64,000 nt of DNA from Hymenoscyphus infarciens (Eukaryota; Ascomycota; Leotiomycetes; Helotiales; Helotiaceae), in assembly GCA_001414345.1 (NCBI GenBank), contig LLCB01000032.1:1-64000 (forward strand). The letters run 5' to 3'. The translations under genes and the position numbers were made by a program. The notes beneath the pieces are model-generated. The model had not been told where the DNA came from. It saw only the letters and a program-made list of their open reading frames with translations, and ran no database searches. Below, in pieces: positions 12,244-25,289 of the stretch. The number at the start of each line of letters is the position of its first letter. The first letter of the stretch is position 1.

Positions 12244-13395
12244 TATTGTGTGGTTTTTTGTATTGTGTGTATGGGAAGCTGAAAATGGATGCCGCAGCCG
12301 CAAGAGGTCGAGTTTCGAAATGGAGATCGCAGAGCTGAATGGTGGGTTATGGATCGCGGTGGAGGATCTAGAGTTGCATTAATGTGTTCGCAGAGTCCTC
12401 AAGGATGTGATTTGAGGGAGTTGAAGGTCGGTCCGTCAGAGGGGGGACGTGACGGAAAGGTCGAGGTTGAGGGGAGGGGCAACTCGGCGGTCGGGGGATG
12501 GTTTTGGTGTAGAAGCTTTGAAGGAAGAGCTTTACGAAGTTTTGTTTCACTGCAGGCTTGAGCGCAGGTGTCGAATTGATAACCAAAGACCAGATGTTTG
12601 GTATTGGACGTGGACTAGGTAAGTTGAGAAGGTTTGTGTGGGGGAGAAAGTTTTTAGGTTAGGGAGAGCTTGTGAGGTTATAGGTCAACTCAGGTTGGAT
12701 GCAGTGAATTGCCAAGGCATAAGATCACATGACTGAGTAAAAAGGGGCTTTTTGGAATCGATAAAGCGGCAATGTTTATAATGGAAGGGTCGTCTTGGGT
12801 GCTAGAAGTTATATTATAGCTAAATTGAATTATAAACATATGTGTACTACAATAATCAGCTGTTTTCAAGGTTGTGATTTCCATGTAAACTAGGCGCGGC
12901 AGCTAGGCAGTTTAGGTGCCCGGGTGACCATCAACACCTCGTGGAAGCTTCTGGTCTGAATCTCCTACAATAAAGTATTAACCCGGATAATTGGGGTAAA
13001 TTTGATTGTTTTCAACAGCTTGAGAGTTACTTAAACTACTTCAGAAGTTTAGAACAACAGGAATGAATTTACGACCGTTTTTTGGTCCATCTTGAAAGGG
13101 AGCAGGCGGAGGGTCCTAATTCCATGGCCCAAGTAGAATTCATATGGCGGCAGTTTAGATGCGGCTTGAATCTTTCAAAAAGAAGCTTCTGGTCTGAACA
13201 AACTCACAATTCACCAACCTGATAAAGAAACAACTCCAAAATTTAGTGATTAAAATTCAACCCCTAGAGAATAGTGGAAAATATTTCCGGGGTTGATACC
13301 TGCTACTCCCGATTTCATAACATCGTATCGTTATACAAGCCAATCACTGCATCCCAACGCCCCAAGGCAGCCTCGCTCTTTGCCCAAATACTACC
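12244..13395. other. Intergenic region DHH1-PRI1
   Basis: The DHH1 promoter side is GC-rich (12250-12700). The right part is AT-rich and carries no conserved frame. The phrase AAGAAGCTTCTGGTCTGAA or a near copy occurs twice (about 12945 and 13180), a short dispersed repeat. Confidence 0.5.
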
Positions 13396-15130
13396 CTAAA
13401 ACTGCATAGCATCTCCCTCATCCCGCTCTCTCTTAACCTTCACATCTGTCTCATCTCTCATCAAAGCCGCCACAAAAGATCTGAAGTGCTCCATATACGG
13501 CTTCAATCGTGTCTTCTCCCAGTCTGGCACAGCTTTTCCACTAGTTTCTCCTTCTGGGGCAGTCCAATCATTGATTTCATCCAAAAGCTCGGTAACAGTT
13601 GGAACATCCAATGGATCGAAATCTCCGAGCTTCTTGGGATTAATTGGCACACAGACTCTTCCAGTCCCAGGATGTACGACAAACGGGCTTTTGAGCAAAT
13701 GGTTCAGGTGCTTGCTCACTTCGATATCCAGTCTGGGGTATGTGTATTCCAAGAGAATATCTTGCTTGGCTTCGAGTAAAGCTTTTCGATCCAGGTTTTT
13801 GCTAGCTCCAGACTTTGCTAGAGCGTCGATATCAGCCCATTTTGCCGATGAGGCTCGTCCGGGAGCAGAACTCCATTTCTTTCTCAAAGCGTCGTTCAAG
13901 CTTCTATCTGGAAGTAATTCGAGAAGTCGGGAAAACTTCGAATCTGTCTCCCAAGGATCTTGGTCTTCGAGGATATCTGATTGGAAGTGTGATTTTAAAA
14001 TATCGAGACTCCGCCTAGGAAATGTTAGTCAGGTGTATACCGATAGAAACGGGGGAGTCTTACGCTACATGCGAGTGCAGTGGTCTGTATACATTCACTT
14101 TCTTGCCCCCTTGTGCTCCTCCTTTTATGACTTCGAGGTATCCAGCAATGGCTCTTCTCTTCTGGTCATTCATTTGACGAGCTTTCTTGTCGCAAACCCA
14201 AGCGTGGGCACCTCTACGACCAGAATAGACCCACAATATATGTTTGAAGCCAAAATCATCCCGCAGCGCAACATCAATAACTTTGATGGCCATTGTGATG
14301 AATTGCCAACACTTGATACAGATATTGGCCTTGTCGCAGCATGTTCGAATATCATCGTAATCTGTCAAATCGATATCGAAGCATAACTCTTTTGCAAGAG
14401 GCTTGAAGGAGGAAGCTTTTCGCAATGTTTTTCGATCCCTCGGGTTGGTTGTGTAAACTGGTCCAATTTCGAATCGAGACGGCATAAGTCGGAGAACATC
14501 TTTACGTAGGCTATCACATTTAGCTCCGCTCCTCAAGAGCTTCCCATTGAACTTACAGATCTGAAGTAGGAAAGGATTGATAACGCAAATATGCGTCGTT
14601 CTGTAATGTAAAGGCGAATTCGCGGTGACCAAAGTCTGTCGAGGGGGTAGGGGAGTGGTTCAGCCACTGAAAAAGGTAACGCCAGGGAAATAATCGTTGG
14701 TAGAAGGCTTTCATTACATCCGTATCCGCGGCATTAGATGTAGGTCCTACATGTCTGCGAATTGTCAGTATCTATTATCGTGAAAGATTTCCGCTTGTAC
14801 TAACACTGGCGATGAAGGCGCCTCTGGTGGTGGTGAGCTTGAACCCTCGACTTTCTGGTTATTTAAACTTGGAAACTCTTCGTCCAGGTCGTCATCTGCA
14901 AAGATATCCTCCAATTTCACTTCTTGTTTCGCTTTGGCAACTTCGGTGTCCTTTCCTTGCTCTGGAATCGCGTCTTCCGTCGTCATTTCTTCATCGGGTG
15001 TATCATTCGTTGCCTCGCTTTTGGTGGCCTCCATTTCCGTTGTTTGCGCTTCATCCGTTTCCATCTCCTCTCCCGCAGGAATCGTGGCCTCGTTTTCTGC
15101 TGAGTTCGCTTCGGGTATTGAGTGCGGCAT
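13396..15130 (-). CDS. PRI1: DNA primase small (catalytic) subunit
   Basis: Predicted 529-aa protein from four exons: 15130-14805, 14754-14557, 14510-14064 and 14014-13396; the introns are 46-50 nt and all phases close. It begins with an acidic, Glu/Thr-rich extension of about 100 residues. The primase core follows: VMKAFYQRLFPWRYLFQWL, LRKDVLRLMPSRFEIGPVY, the metal-binding motif FDIDLTDYDD (D220, D222), the Cys pair in CDKANICIKCW, and YSGRRGAHAWVCD. This subunit of the pol alpha-primase complex makes the RNA primers for replication in the nucleus. It is divergently transcribed from the BTB-Nudix gene across 293 bp. The acidic N-terminal extension is long, but its reading is unambiguous. 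Confidence 0.95.
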
Positions 15131-15423
15131 CTTGGGTGGTAGTTCAGTGTTCTGCTGAATAGCTAGCTGCAGGAATCAAACTGTTGACTTGGGGAACGCG
15201 TCGCGTCTTGTCTTCGCCCATGGTTTTCGCGTTTCCACTTTAGAGTAACCGGTTGTACTTCGGCTAGACAAGATAAGACTGATAAGAGCCCAACACCCCG
15301 CCAAAAATATACTTGTATCGGCTTCAGCCTTACAGCTTCCTCTTCCTCAAACAATCAACTTCAACAACAACCCAATTTGAGCTTTGCTGACGGTCGCTTG
15401 AGATCGGTCAACAACTCATTGCC

Positions 15424-18377
15424 ATGGCTGCCTCCATTGCCACAACGTCGTTCGGAAGGTAAGTTCCGACTGTCAATTCCCTTCAAGATCGAGACAATGA
15501 GATGATGCCCTTGCAATAGGTTACGGTAGCTAACGTTGACATCGCAGCGACCTAGGAACAGAAATAGTTTCCATCTACGTTGGCCCAGAAAGCAAGCAGT
15601 TTGTCGTCCACAAACTTCTGCTCACCTCTCAATCAGAATACTTCCAAAAGGCCTTAAATGGAGGCTTCAAGGAGGCTGAAGAAAACAAGATCCATATGGA
15701 GGAAGAGGACCCAGCTGCGATTGAACTTCTCACTGCATTTCTGTATCTGGGTATCATCCCTAGGCCAGGCGCTGTCAAGGCACCATCAAAACCTTTGCCT
15801 GCATTGCTTCCCTCTGGACCAGCTGCCACTTACACTTCGCCATCCACTACGATACAAACACAGCCTATTGTGTGCGGTGGCACCGCTTTTCCATTTAGGC
15901 CACTTGATGTCAGAGGTACGTGCACTTCTATAAATATTTGCAATTCATGCCATTGGACCAATGCCTAAATTTCCACTCTCAAATCTTGCTTCACCACTTA
16001 CTTCATATCCTCCAAGGTGTAAAGCTACTCTTTCAAAATTGCCATGCTAATATTTTGTATTTTAATTTAGAACCGAATGACCCAACAATGGTAAATAGAC
16101 ACTTGCACATTTGCCATGATGTTGCATACCGTCATCTCTCCCCCGAAGAGATCCGCTTAGCGGACTATCACTCTGGTAGAAAGTACGGAGGACGATATGC
16201 AATAGCACAACTACACCTGCCGCCAGCAATAGCTCTCCAAGATGCGCCTGCAATATATCAACTGCAATTGCCACCACCTACCTCTTCACGGGGGTCCGAT
16301 ACAAGAAGCAACTTTCGAGGAACGTTGCTCGGTTCTACCGCTTCAAAAAGTCCAGCTGGAAGTCAACTAAGCTCATCATTTGGAGGGGCACCAATCTCAA
16401 GTCCAACAGGATCTTCGGCATTATTTGGACAAGCATCCTCCCTTACGAATCCTCTTTCGAGGGCGTCACCCTCACCATGGGGTGCTGGCAATACATCATT
16501 CGCAAACCCACCTTCGACACCAGTCTCATCAGCAGCAGCGCAAAAGTCTCCTAATGTAACTCCACAACCCCAACAGCTTGCTGTCTCGGCTACTGTACCA
16601 AAAGCTCAGTCACTGTCGACGCCATCTTCATCATCAGCACCAGCCACCCCTGGAGCTACACATACAGTTAATACTTCTGCATCTGGATTGACCGGCTTCG
16701 CGAAATATGCAAATCAACCACATACTGCATCAACACCGAGACCACCTACCGATGGGAAGTCTGTATTAACTGGAGCTTCTGTGCTCGGGAGTTCAGCGGC
16801 TCAATCTGATAAGGCATCGACACCCAAGCCATCTGAATTGACCGGCTTCGCGAATAATGCAACTCAATCAGAAAACGCATCACCACCGAAGCCAGGCACA
16901 ACTGGAACTTCTGTGTTTGGTAGTCCAGCAACCAAGTCAACTGATGCACCAGCACCGAAGCCAAACACTACTGTGACTTCTGTATTTGGCAGTCGAGCAG
17001 CTCAAGCACCCGGTGCCTCAACCCCGACCCCCGTACTATCAATCTTTAATCAATCGCAATCGCGACTGAAATTAAAGACTCCGACGCCTAGTTCCACGGG
17101 TTCTTCTCTTTCTATGAATGTCCCATCCAGCTCTGGCTCTTTAACTAGAGGATTGCCCAACTTCCGAACAATGAATTCATCTTCTGCACCTCCCTCGCAA
17201 AATATAGCCCCCAGCCTTGGTGGCTTTGGCAGCAATCTTACTGTCACCAACCCAAAGCCCGAAGAAAGTTCCCTGGAGGCTATTTCTAAATCGGGAAAAA
17301 TTAGAGATCTAGTGGAAGAAGAGGTTGCACATCAAGAGGCCCTTCTCAATCTATGTATTCTGGCGGAAACCATTTGCTGGCCCAAGTTGTTCAATGCCGC
17401 AATTGATGCCTACGTTCAAGGTAAGTTTTATCCTGGTTCATCCATGAGACGGTGACAACTTTTTCTTGCTCCTATGACATCCTCGAGAACTCTCAAGTTA
17501 CCGCAAAAGAAATAAACTGACTCTGAGTTCCTCGCAAACAGGAGAGCGTAGTCTTCGCCGCGATATCCTCGTCTCACACATTGACGTGATTTACGAACGT
17601 ACTCATTACAATTCCCCCCTTCGCGATTTTGTACTAGATGCCATGCGAGGACTCAACGACGGCGCAATCACTCTTAAGGAGTATATGGGTTTGGCATACG
17701 CGCACGAGGACTTCCTAGAGGGTGTGATTTCGAGATTGAGTACGAGCAATGCCGACAAGACAGCTGCCGTATTCGGTTCGAAGCCAAAAGAGTACCATAT
17801 GACGGAAAATACCTCAAGGGTTGGAGCGTCTCGCCACGAAAGCATCATCAAGACTACAACCACTTCCAGAGCCAAGCTCACTATGACCCTTTCTGAATTC
17901 CGTGCTACTTACCTCTCACAATCGGGCAAACCATTCGATAAAATTGTCGTCGGCGCTATAATCTCCAAGGATGGTGGTCAAAGAATTCTTCTCCTCAGGC
18001 GCGCAGAACACGAGACCTACTACACAAATGTATTTGAACTCCCTAGTGGAAAGGTGGAAGATACAGATGCTACACTTGGGGCCGCACTAAGACGTGAAGT
18101 GGCAGAGGAGACTGGGCTGGGCATTACATCGGTGGTTTCGGAAATGCAGCCAATTGAGTACGTGACTTCAGAGACGGTCGAAGGCGTGGCTGTTTGCCAG
18201 ACTTGCCTACAACTCAACTTCATTGTGAATGTAGGAGATTATGAGGTCAAGATTGATCCCGCGGAGCACTCGGTTGCAGTCTGGGCAGACGTGGTTGACT
18301 TGACGAGATTGGAGATCACCGATGAGATGAGAAGCCTGGTTGGGAGTGCATTTGCTGAGCTCAAGAAAAAGAAGTAA
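15424..18377 (+). CDS. BTB domain / FG-like linker / Nudix fusion protein
   Basis: Predicted 862-aa protein from four exons: 15424-15458, 15548-15915, 16071-17420 and 17542-18377. Residues about 12-80 form a BTB/POZ domain (TEIVSIYVGPESKQFVVHK, then LLLTSQSEYFQKAL). A Ser/Pro/Thr-rich linker (about 200-530) repeats degenerate units such as LTGFA..A and TSVFGS.A, like FG-nucleoporin sequence. A helical block (KIRDLVEEEVAHQEALLNL) follows. The C-terminus (about 716-862) is a Nudix hydrolase with the box GKVEDTD...REVAEETGL near 754-777, one residue longer than the strict consensus. The last exon is open from the helical block through the Nudix domain, so one polypeptide is favoured. An ATG at 17883 could start a separate Nudix protein. 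The substrate is unknown. Confidence 0.75.
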
Positions 18378-21160
18378 TCTTCTAGACAAGGTGTCAAGGA
18401 AAATCGCCACGACTTGTCAACTCTTGTTTGGATTGTTTGGATCTGAATTGGTTTGGCGAAAACCCGGGGACCTGAACGATTATGATATGAGGATTAAGAA
18501 ACGCGAATTTGTATTTCAACGGAGTCTAGAGGAATTCTTTCGCACGATTTGTACAATATCACTGTGGGCGAGCAGCAAGTATGGCAATTTAATACTTGGC
18601 GTTCTTCGAGTGTGTACAATAGTCAAGCTACTCATATAGTACGTCCTTAAGATACCAGCAGAGGTAATGATAGCAAAATAAAAAGCTTTTTAAAGCATTA
18701 AATAGAGTTCAGTTGTAATCAGATGTGAACTTGCCGGTACTTGGTGTTTAGTGAGCTCTACTTTATAATACTCGCTCTTTTACCTTAAAAAGTTCATACA
18801 AACTGAGTAAAGTATACTATAAAGAGATCTGATAAATTATATAGAACGATACTGATTAAAGAAAAATATTCTAAAAGAATCGGAAAATTAAAAGCTTTAA
18901 ACAAACTTTAAATCTAAATCTAAATCGCTCTAACTATCTCTATATCTTCTTTTATACTAAACATTATTTAGAGCGTTTTAAAAATATAGAAAAACGAAGC
19001 TATTTAAACAAAGGTTACTAAGATTTATTACCTACTTAGATAAAAATAAGAGGATATATTAGAGTAAAGAAGAGTTTTTTTAACTTTATAGAATAAGAAG
19101 ATTCTTCAAAGTATACTAAAACTACTAGTTTTTATTTTAAAGACAAGTCTCTATTATTATTATTCTTTATATACTTAAAATCTACTATTTTAAGAATTTA
19201 GTATAATAAAGTAGTAAAATAAACTTATAAGAAGAGTTCGTTTACAAAGTTCTATTAATTCTAACTTAACTGTTTTAGATGCTCTAGAATACTGTCTTTT
19301 TTCCAAGCCCCAACTAAAACAGAACGCAACAGAGTATTGTCAACCCCAGAGCATACACCTTGAGTCTCTAGTAACATTCAAACGTGGTTGAACTGTATTA
19401 TAATCTTATCCCTGAGTGCTTGAAATGATTAAGAAGCCTAAGGAAGAGCACAAATGTCTGAAATGGGTCGATTATTTGATCTCGCTTAGCATGATTATAA
19501 CATCACGATTCAACTCAGAATTGTCGACTCCTAAGACAAGAACACTAGATAAGTTTGAATTTGACAGTTGTAATAGTTCGGGAGAAAGACTCCGTAAAAG
19601 CAGGTCAACTTGTCTGTTATGAAAAAAGGAGATGACTCTATATTACTATCTATTGTATCTTTCAAACAAGAATTCTCTATCTACTAACTAGCTGTAATAT
19701 GAACAAAAGACATCTCATCTTAATCTTAGCTCCACCGCTCAAACCCCACAACCTCTTCGGGTACATGCCATTCCTTTTCACTTATATCTTTCATATTATA
19801 TCTGTCCCGCAACTTTAATTCTCTGAACTATGCCATAGTATATCGTAATAGCACCTCGAGGGGAAGAACGAACTGAAGCGAGAGGTATATAGATGGAAAA
19901 TATACAACTCTGTACCGCGAAAAGCTGCTGGGAGTTTGGGATCAGAGCGATTTCTTAGTAGATACTGAAAGTGGAGCTGCACTATAATTAGCGACCACAG
20001 CATAATAATTTGAAAAAAACTAATCGTAAAAAGACACTTAAAATACAAATAGATACACAAGCTGCTACTTACTTTTTCTTAGAGCGTTGAAAGTTTTTTT
20101 CATGTTTGCGTTGTGTTTTAGGTGTTGGTATCCTTGTAATAGCAATCAAAACCTCGAAATACGAGGTTGGTACTCGCACCCTCTGGTTATCTAACTCCTT
20201 TTTCTGGCACGTGGCTGGCTTTACTCGTGGCTTATACCCAACTCATCGGCTTACCTCTAACTTATTAGCTTACTGCAACTTTCTCACTTACTTGTTATAT
20301 ATCGGCTCACTAGCAGAATAAACTGTTTGGCTTACAAGCTAGAGACCTGCGAATTATTACTAGCTTACTTACTGGCTTACTCGTTCGTTGGTTACCTCTT
20401 GTGAACATTGGACTACTTCAGCGTCGCGGTGGACAAAAAAAGTGGCCGGACCACCATGAACAACCAATCTAGCCTAGACTCAGGTTAGGGTAAAATCTCA
20501 CAACAACGCTTCATTTAAACATTCTAAAAACCATGAACCGTCTCTTTTAGTCAACTCTGCCTCTATGTGTATTTTTCGTAACTTTTTACGACGGTGTTGT
20601 ACTGAGCTATGCGTATCTTGAAAGCGGAGTTCTTTTTGGGGGGGTTAGCAAAGGCCCGCTACGTTTTCACAGCGTGCCTACCTACCTAGATCTCGTCGTT
20701 TCAATTTTCTAAAGTATTTGGTTACTGCCCTAAATAATTACAAGATCAAACTTGATTATTTCAAGTCTTTATTGCTCTACTACTGCGCCTTTTGTTGTCA
20801 ATCGCGAGAGGTAACCTCGCGGAATTGCTCTCCATGGCTATTCGCAAAAGAAAGATATCGTCGATTGTCGAGAAAAGAATGGCTGGTCGGTTAGCTAGGT
20901 ATCCTCGAATTCAAATCATAAAGTGAGAGAAAAAGACCGATGAGAAGATATTCACAACATTGTGGGCATTTGGACTCGTTATATTAGCCATTTTGTATTG
21001 ACAGGCACTCTGTCCCCTCTATCTAAGAAAAACGACTTTTAATATGCTTCTACACCCACCGCTAAACGCCACAAATACCGTAAAAAGCGGTTTGGGTATA
21101 TTTCCATTCCCCTCTACAAACAGTCCCCCCCCCAAATTTTTGTCGTATAGCCACCCACAC
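18378..21160. other. Gene-free interval BTB-Nudix to RRP6
   Basis: No recognisable coding region. It includes the AT-rich patch annotated separately, a CTTACT/GGCTTAC-rich stretch at about 20190-20390 and a G-run near 20638-20645. No tRNA was seen. Confidence 0.5.
18640..19265. repeat. AT-rich, RIP-like relic patch
   Basis: About 600 bp of abrupt, very high AT content with many TA steps and few CA/TG steps, between normal-composition flanks. The composition matches the RIP-mutated transposon at 29-41 kb. I could not find matching terminal repeats or a readable protein, so the source is unknown. Confidence 0.45.
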
Positions 21161-23793
21161 TTAATTCTTAAAAGTATGGCTCTTCCCCGCCCTCTCCGTC
21201 TGCGCCCTCCTCATCCCCTTCGGCGCATCGGCACTCTTAGCATAAGGATCAAATGGTTCTTTCTTCCCCTTCTTCTTCTCCCTCTTCGGCCCCCCATACT
21301 CCTCGGGTTTCCGTTTAGCATGTAGCACGCTCTCCGCCTTACTATAATCAAATGGTTCCTCCACATCTTCCCCCTCTATCCTAGCCTCCATATCTTCATC
21401 TTCCTCCAAAGCAGCAGCGGCAGCGAAGGCAGCCTTCTTAGCCTTCTTCTCCGCTTTCCGTTGGGCCTTTCGTTTCCGCTTTTCCAACTCAGAATCTTCC
21501 GCTGGGTCGTTTAGGGAGATGTCGTATTCGCCTCCTTCGTTTTCGGAGGGGTCATCTATTTCTTCGCTCTTGCGTTTGGAACCCCGTTTGAGGACGAAGG
21601 CTTCGTCTTTTTTGGGTGGTGGTGTGTTGGCGGGTTGTGCTGCTACTGGTGGAGCGGATCTGAATGTGGGGATTGAGGTTCCGAAACCCTTTGGAGTGGC
21701 GAAGATCTCAGAAGATAGTTGTGGTAAGGGTACCGCGAGTCTCAAGTCTTGAGCTTTATCAGTAAGGGATGATTCGTCCCAGATACTGCTTCCGAAGGCA
21801 TCACCCCAGAAGGTCGAGTTTTCGATCCGCAGTTCGCCTTCGTCTACCACGGCAACCATTGGTTCCGAAGCTGGTTTTGCTTTGGCAGCCAGTGCAGGAA
21901 TGTTGGCTTTAGCCGTAGCACCCATTGTATCTGGTCGGAGAACATCCATCATGCTGACCCCGGTTTTCCCCCTTGCTTTAGCGAGCTTGATGATGTCCAA
22001 CAATTCGCCGGCCCGAGACTTCACGCTGTATGATACCGGATGGCAAAGCGCAAGCAGTGCAACCATATCCATAGGCATCACTTTGGCAATGCTGAATATG
22101 ACATGATTTGGCATGATGAAATTGGTGCTGTCATCGTCGGTTCGAGCAACTTGGTCTCGCCATCCATGTATAGCCCTAAACACCGCAAACTGCTCATTGT
22201 TGAACAGAGCTGGTGTTTTGACAAGCAGAGAGTACCATCCTCCAGATCCTCTGCCATTTTTGTAATCGTAGACTGGTCGGTCATAACGCAGAAGAGAAAC
22301 TTCTTTAGATTTCTGAAGAACTTGCTCTACTTTGTCTTCTTCTGGGTTGCCCGAGGTTGTCTTTTCGATAAGTTCATTTCGCATGTTGTCGAATATGTAA
22401 AGTAAGAAATGGGTATCTGACCTAGCATAAAAGAACATCTCATCTGGTATTGGACTAGAATATATGTCAGCAAAATTCGAAAATTGCTAGAAAGTACTTA
22501 CCGTATTCTCCAGTCGGCCATTTGGTACTTCTTGTCGGCATCGAAATCAATAAACTTCTTGAGTAAGAATGCCAGACTTCCACCTTGATATCCCAAGGTT
22601 CGACTAGCCCAATGGGTATCGAATAGTCCAACTACATAGAGACCTAGGTCACGTTGGAGCCATACGATATCCATAAAGGCACCGTGAAAGACCTTGATGA
22701 TTTTGGGATCGGTAAACACCTCGTTGAGAACTTGCAGCTTATGTCTCCAAGGTTTGAGAGTATCAACTATCCAGTCCTTTTCACGGGTGCTAATTTGCAT
22801 AAGAGAAACGAGACCAACGAAGCTTCGGGCATCGTGGTGTTCTAAATCGATAGCAATTTCGGTGGCATTCTTGAGTTCGCTAAGCATTTCCAATACGCCC
22901 TCCTCGGTGTCAACGAATGTTGCAGAGGTAGTTTCAACCGGATTGTACGGTATTGGATCCGCCTGCACACGAATAGCCTCCGGGTACTCGAGTTGTAATA
23001 TTTCTTCTTCATAGGGATGTTTGAATCTGTATAACTTTGTTAGTATTACTTTGCAGGATAATAGTATCTCCGCAGACTTTTCAATAGTGGTCGAAACCGG
23101 GTTTTAAAAGATAAACCCCGAGTGAGCAATTGAACAATACGCCGTATATAACCTTGAAGTAGAAAATGGGGTTCATCATACGCTAATTGCCCAAAATCAT
23201 TTGTAAATGTGGTCAAACTTTCGGCCAAGGGAATAGTGGCATGTGGTTTCGAAGAAAGGAGGGGTTTCCAGGGCAAGTTGTCATGGTTGTTTGGTTTGAT
23301 GTCGAAGGCAAGCTGCGGCTTGACGAGGTTCTGGGTCCGGAAAGCATTTCCTAACGGCTTTCTCTGACTTGATTGTGTCTATAGGAAAGTTAATTTCCAG
23401 ATCCAATATGCGTTTTGAGTGTAAACCTACCTGATCAGGGGTTGGCTGGTCTTTGCGCTTGATCATTCCAGTATATTCGTCCAAGCAAGTATCCGTCTTT
23501 TCCAACAAAGAATCAATCACATCCACCACACTTCGCCAATTGTTCTCGACATCGTCCGCATCTTCGAGAGTTGGCGCGCGAACCTCCGAAATGGAGGCAG
23601 CAGACTTGAGCAAGCTGGCAGATAGAGCCAGCAGACGGCCGCTTGCCTCGTCTAGGGCCTCTCCTACTTCTGGGTTCAATGATCGTTGAAAGCTAAGGTC
23701 CTCGGAGGAAATTTGGCCGGCGCTTCGAGTTGTTGATACGAGCGCAGCTTGTACTTGCTCCTGCAAGGACTTGAAGTCCTGCGATTGATCCAT
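21161..23793 (-). CDS. RRP6: Nuclear exosome 3'-5' exoribonuclease Rrp6
   Basis: Predicted 792-aa protein from four exons: 23793-23431, 23378-23182, 23026-22502 and 22454-21161. The PMC2NT-type N-terminal region is followed by [16 protein letters not shown]. The DEDDy exonuclease domain has AIDLEHH (D247, E249), [17 protein letters not shown], and Y371-x3-D375 in YARSD. An HRDC domain sits at about 425-505, and the tail is Lys/Glu-rich with nuclear-localisation-like basic runs. Rrp6/EXOSC10 trims rRNA, snoRNA and aberrant transcripts with the nuclear exosome. The third-exon junction (GC|A) restores a continuous [12 protein letters not shown], which supports that splice choice. It is divergently transcribed from MDM35 across 233 bp. 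Confidence 0.96.
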
Positions 23794-24026
23794 GGTGTCG
23801 ATTTGCGCAACCGCATCCGAAGTCGTCTGGATGGAGGGGAGGAATGATTGTAGTCGTAAAGGCACAAAATATTCCTTCCCCTGTAAAATGTCGGCGATAA
23901 AAGATACCGACTCAGCCCAGCTTAGTCATGTGATGCCAAGGCTGAAATGCCTAGGCTTGGGCAAACCCCGTCTTCCAGCCAGCGCAAGGCAAAACGTCAA
24001 CTTGACAACTACTTGAGACCGTCAAA

Positions 24027-24471
24027 ATGTCAGCTTCTTTGGCCCCGGAATGCAATGAGGTCAAGGAGTAAGTAAACTGAGCCCATTTTTCTGCTGAAAG
24101 TGAAGCTGATTTTTATAATAGACGGTATGATTCTTGTTTTCTGAAGTGGTATAGCGATCGTAAGCAAGTCGTCTCCTCACTCATCCTCACAACTGACTTG
24201 GGCAGAGTACTTGAGGGGAAAGGGCACAACAGACGAATGTGCGGAACTTTTTAAGGATTATAAAAAGTGCTTAACGGTTTGTCGTATCTACAGTTCAAGT
24301 TGGTCCAAGCTAATTTCTATGTCACTTAGGGCGCCCTGAAAGAGCGAGGTATTGACAAGATGCTCGAGGAAGCTCGGGAGGACCACAAAGAGAACGATGC
24401 CCTCAACATGAGGAGAAAGTGTAAGACGTTCCCTTATAAAAATATTCTCAAGCTTGCTAACTATTGCAGGA
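24027..24471 (+). CDS. MDM35: Mdm35/TRIAP1, twin CX9C intermembrane-space protein
   Basis: Predicted 80-aa protein from five exons: 24027-24067, 24122-24159, 24206-24276, 24330-24420 and 24470-24471. It begins MSASLAPECNEVKERYDSC, a CX9C unit; the second is CAELFKDYKKC, also CX9C. ALKERGI and LEEAREDH follow, as in Mdm35. The stop TGA is itself split by the last intron. In yeast, Mdm35 imports and stabilises Ups1/Ups2, which carry phosphatidic acid and phosphatidylserine across the mitochondrial intermembrane space. If the last intron were retained, the protein would be about 24 residues longer. Confidence 0.9.
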
Positions 24472-25289
24472 GCACGAAATACAGACTATGAATCTCCTAT
24501 TACAGCATGAATAGAACGGCGTTAGTGTGAAGCATCTCGGCTCTTGGGGGTTATTTATTACGAAATCGTGTATTATTTGTATACTATGTACCATATACCA
24601 GCTTCTTGTACCCCTTCTAAATTCCTTTACACTTCCCTCAATAACTACTTAGTGCACTTGGGAAACAAACCTCTACTAGTGTACTAACCCGGACCATTCT
24701 TATTAACACGTGATAAGCCTCAAGTCTCTACAAAGCGGCACTGACAGCTAGCTGCGCTACGAGCTTCCTCTTTCAATAAAATGACCTTCGAAAGAGCTTG
24801 AGAAGATAATTCAATAAAAATAGAGCACTTCTGAGACCAATAATACCTCCCATTAAATTTCCATATGATGTATCTCTTTTGACTTATCCGTTGCCGCTTT
24901 CTTCACTACTATAACTGGAAAAAGCTTAATTTCCATGGCTCCGGAATCCCTGCACCCAACGAACCAGAGATGGCGATGAAATTGAGTTCGGCGCCTTGTT
25001 GACTTGAACAGCAGCCAGTTAACGTCTGGTCGATGTTTGCGCCCATATACTTCTCTCCAACCCCTTGGGACGTTCTAGCTGCTCCGTTGACGATGTGGGA
25101 AACTTCAATCTAGAGACACCTTCAACACTACCGCCAACCAAAACTCTCCCTCCCCTTTCACTCAATTCGCCAGCTTGCATGTTTTGCAGCAACAGCCTAC
25201 GGACTCCTCCTACTCCTACCTCAACCGGAAGCTCCAGAAAAACAAAACCACCAGCAGGATAGGGATGCGCCAGCGAAAGAAGGAGATTA
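24472..25289. other. Intergenic region MDM35 to small membrane protein
   Basis: The left part is the MDM35 3' region. Nothing recognisable lies in the middle. The right 250 bp is C-rich on the plus strand and probably holds the promoter and 5' UTR of the next gene. Confidence 0.5.

Noticed and set aside
13571..14386. 271-codon plus-strand frame
   Set aside because: Antisense to PRI1 exons 3 and 4, whose minus-strand reading carries primase motifs; the plus frame is a shadow.
17883..17885. ATG as an independent start of a Nudix gene
   Set aside because: The frame is open upstream through the whole exon and joins the BTB exons in phase; kept only as an alternative to the fusion.
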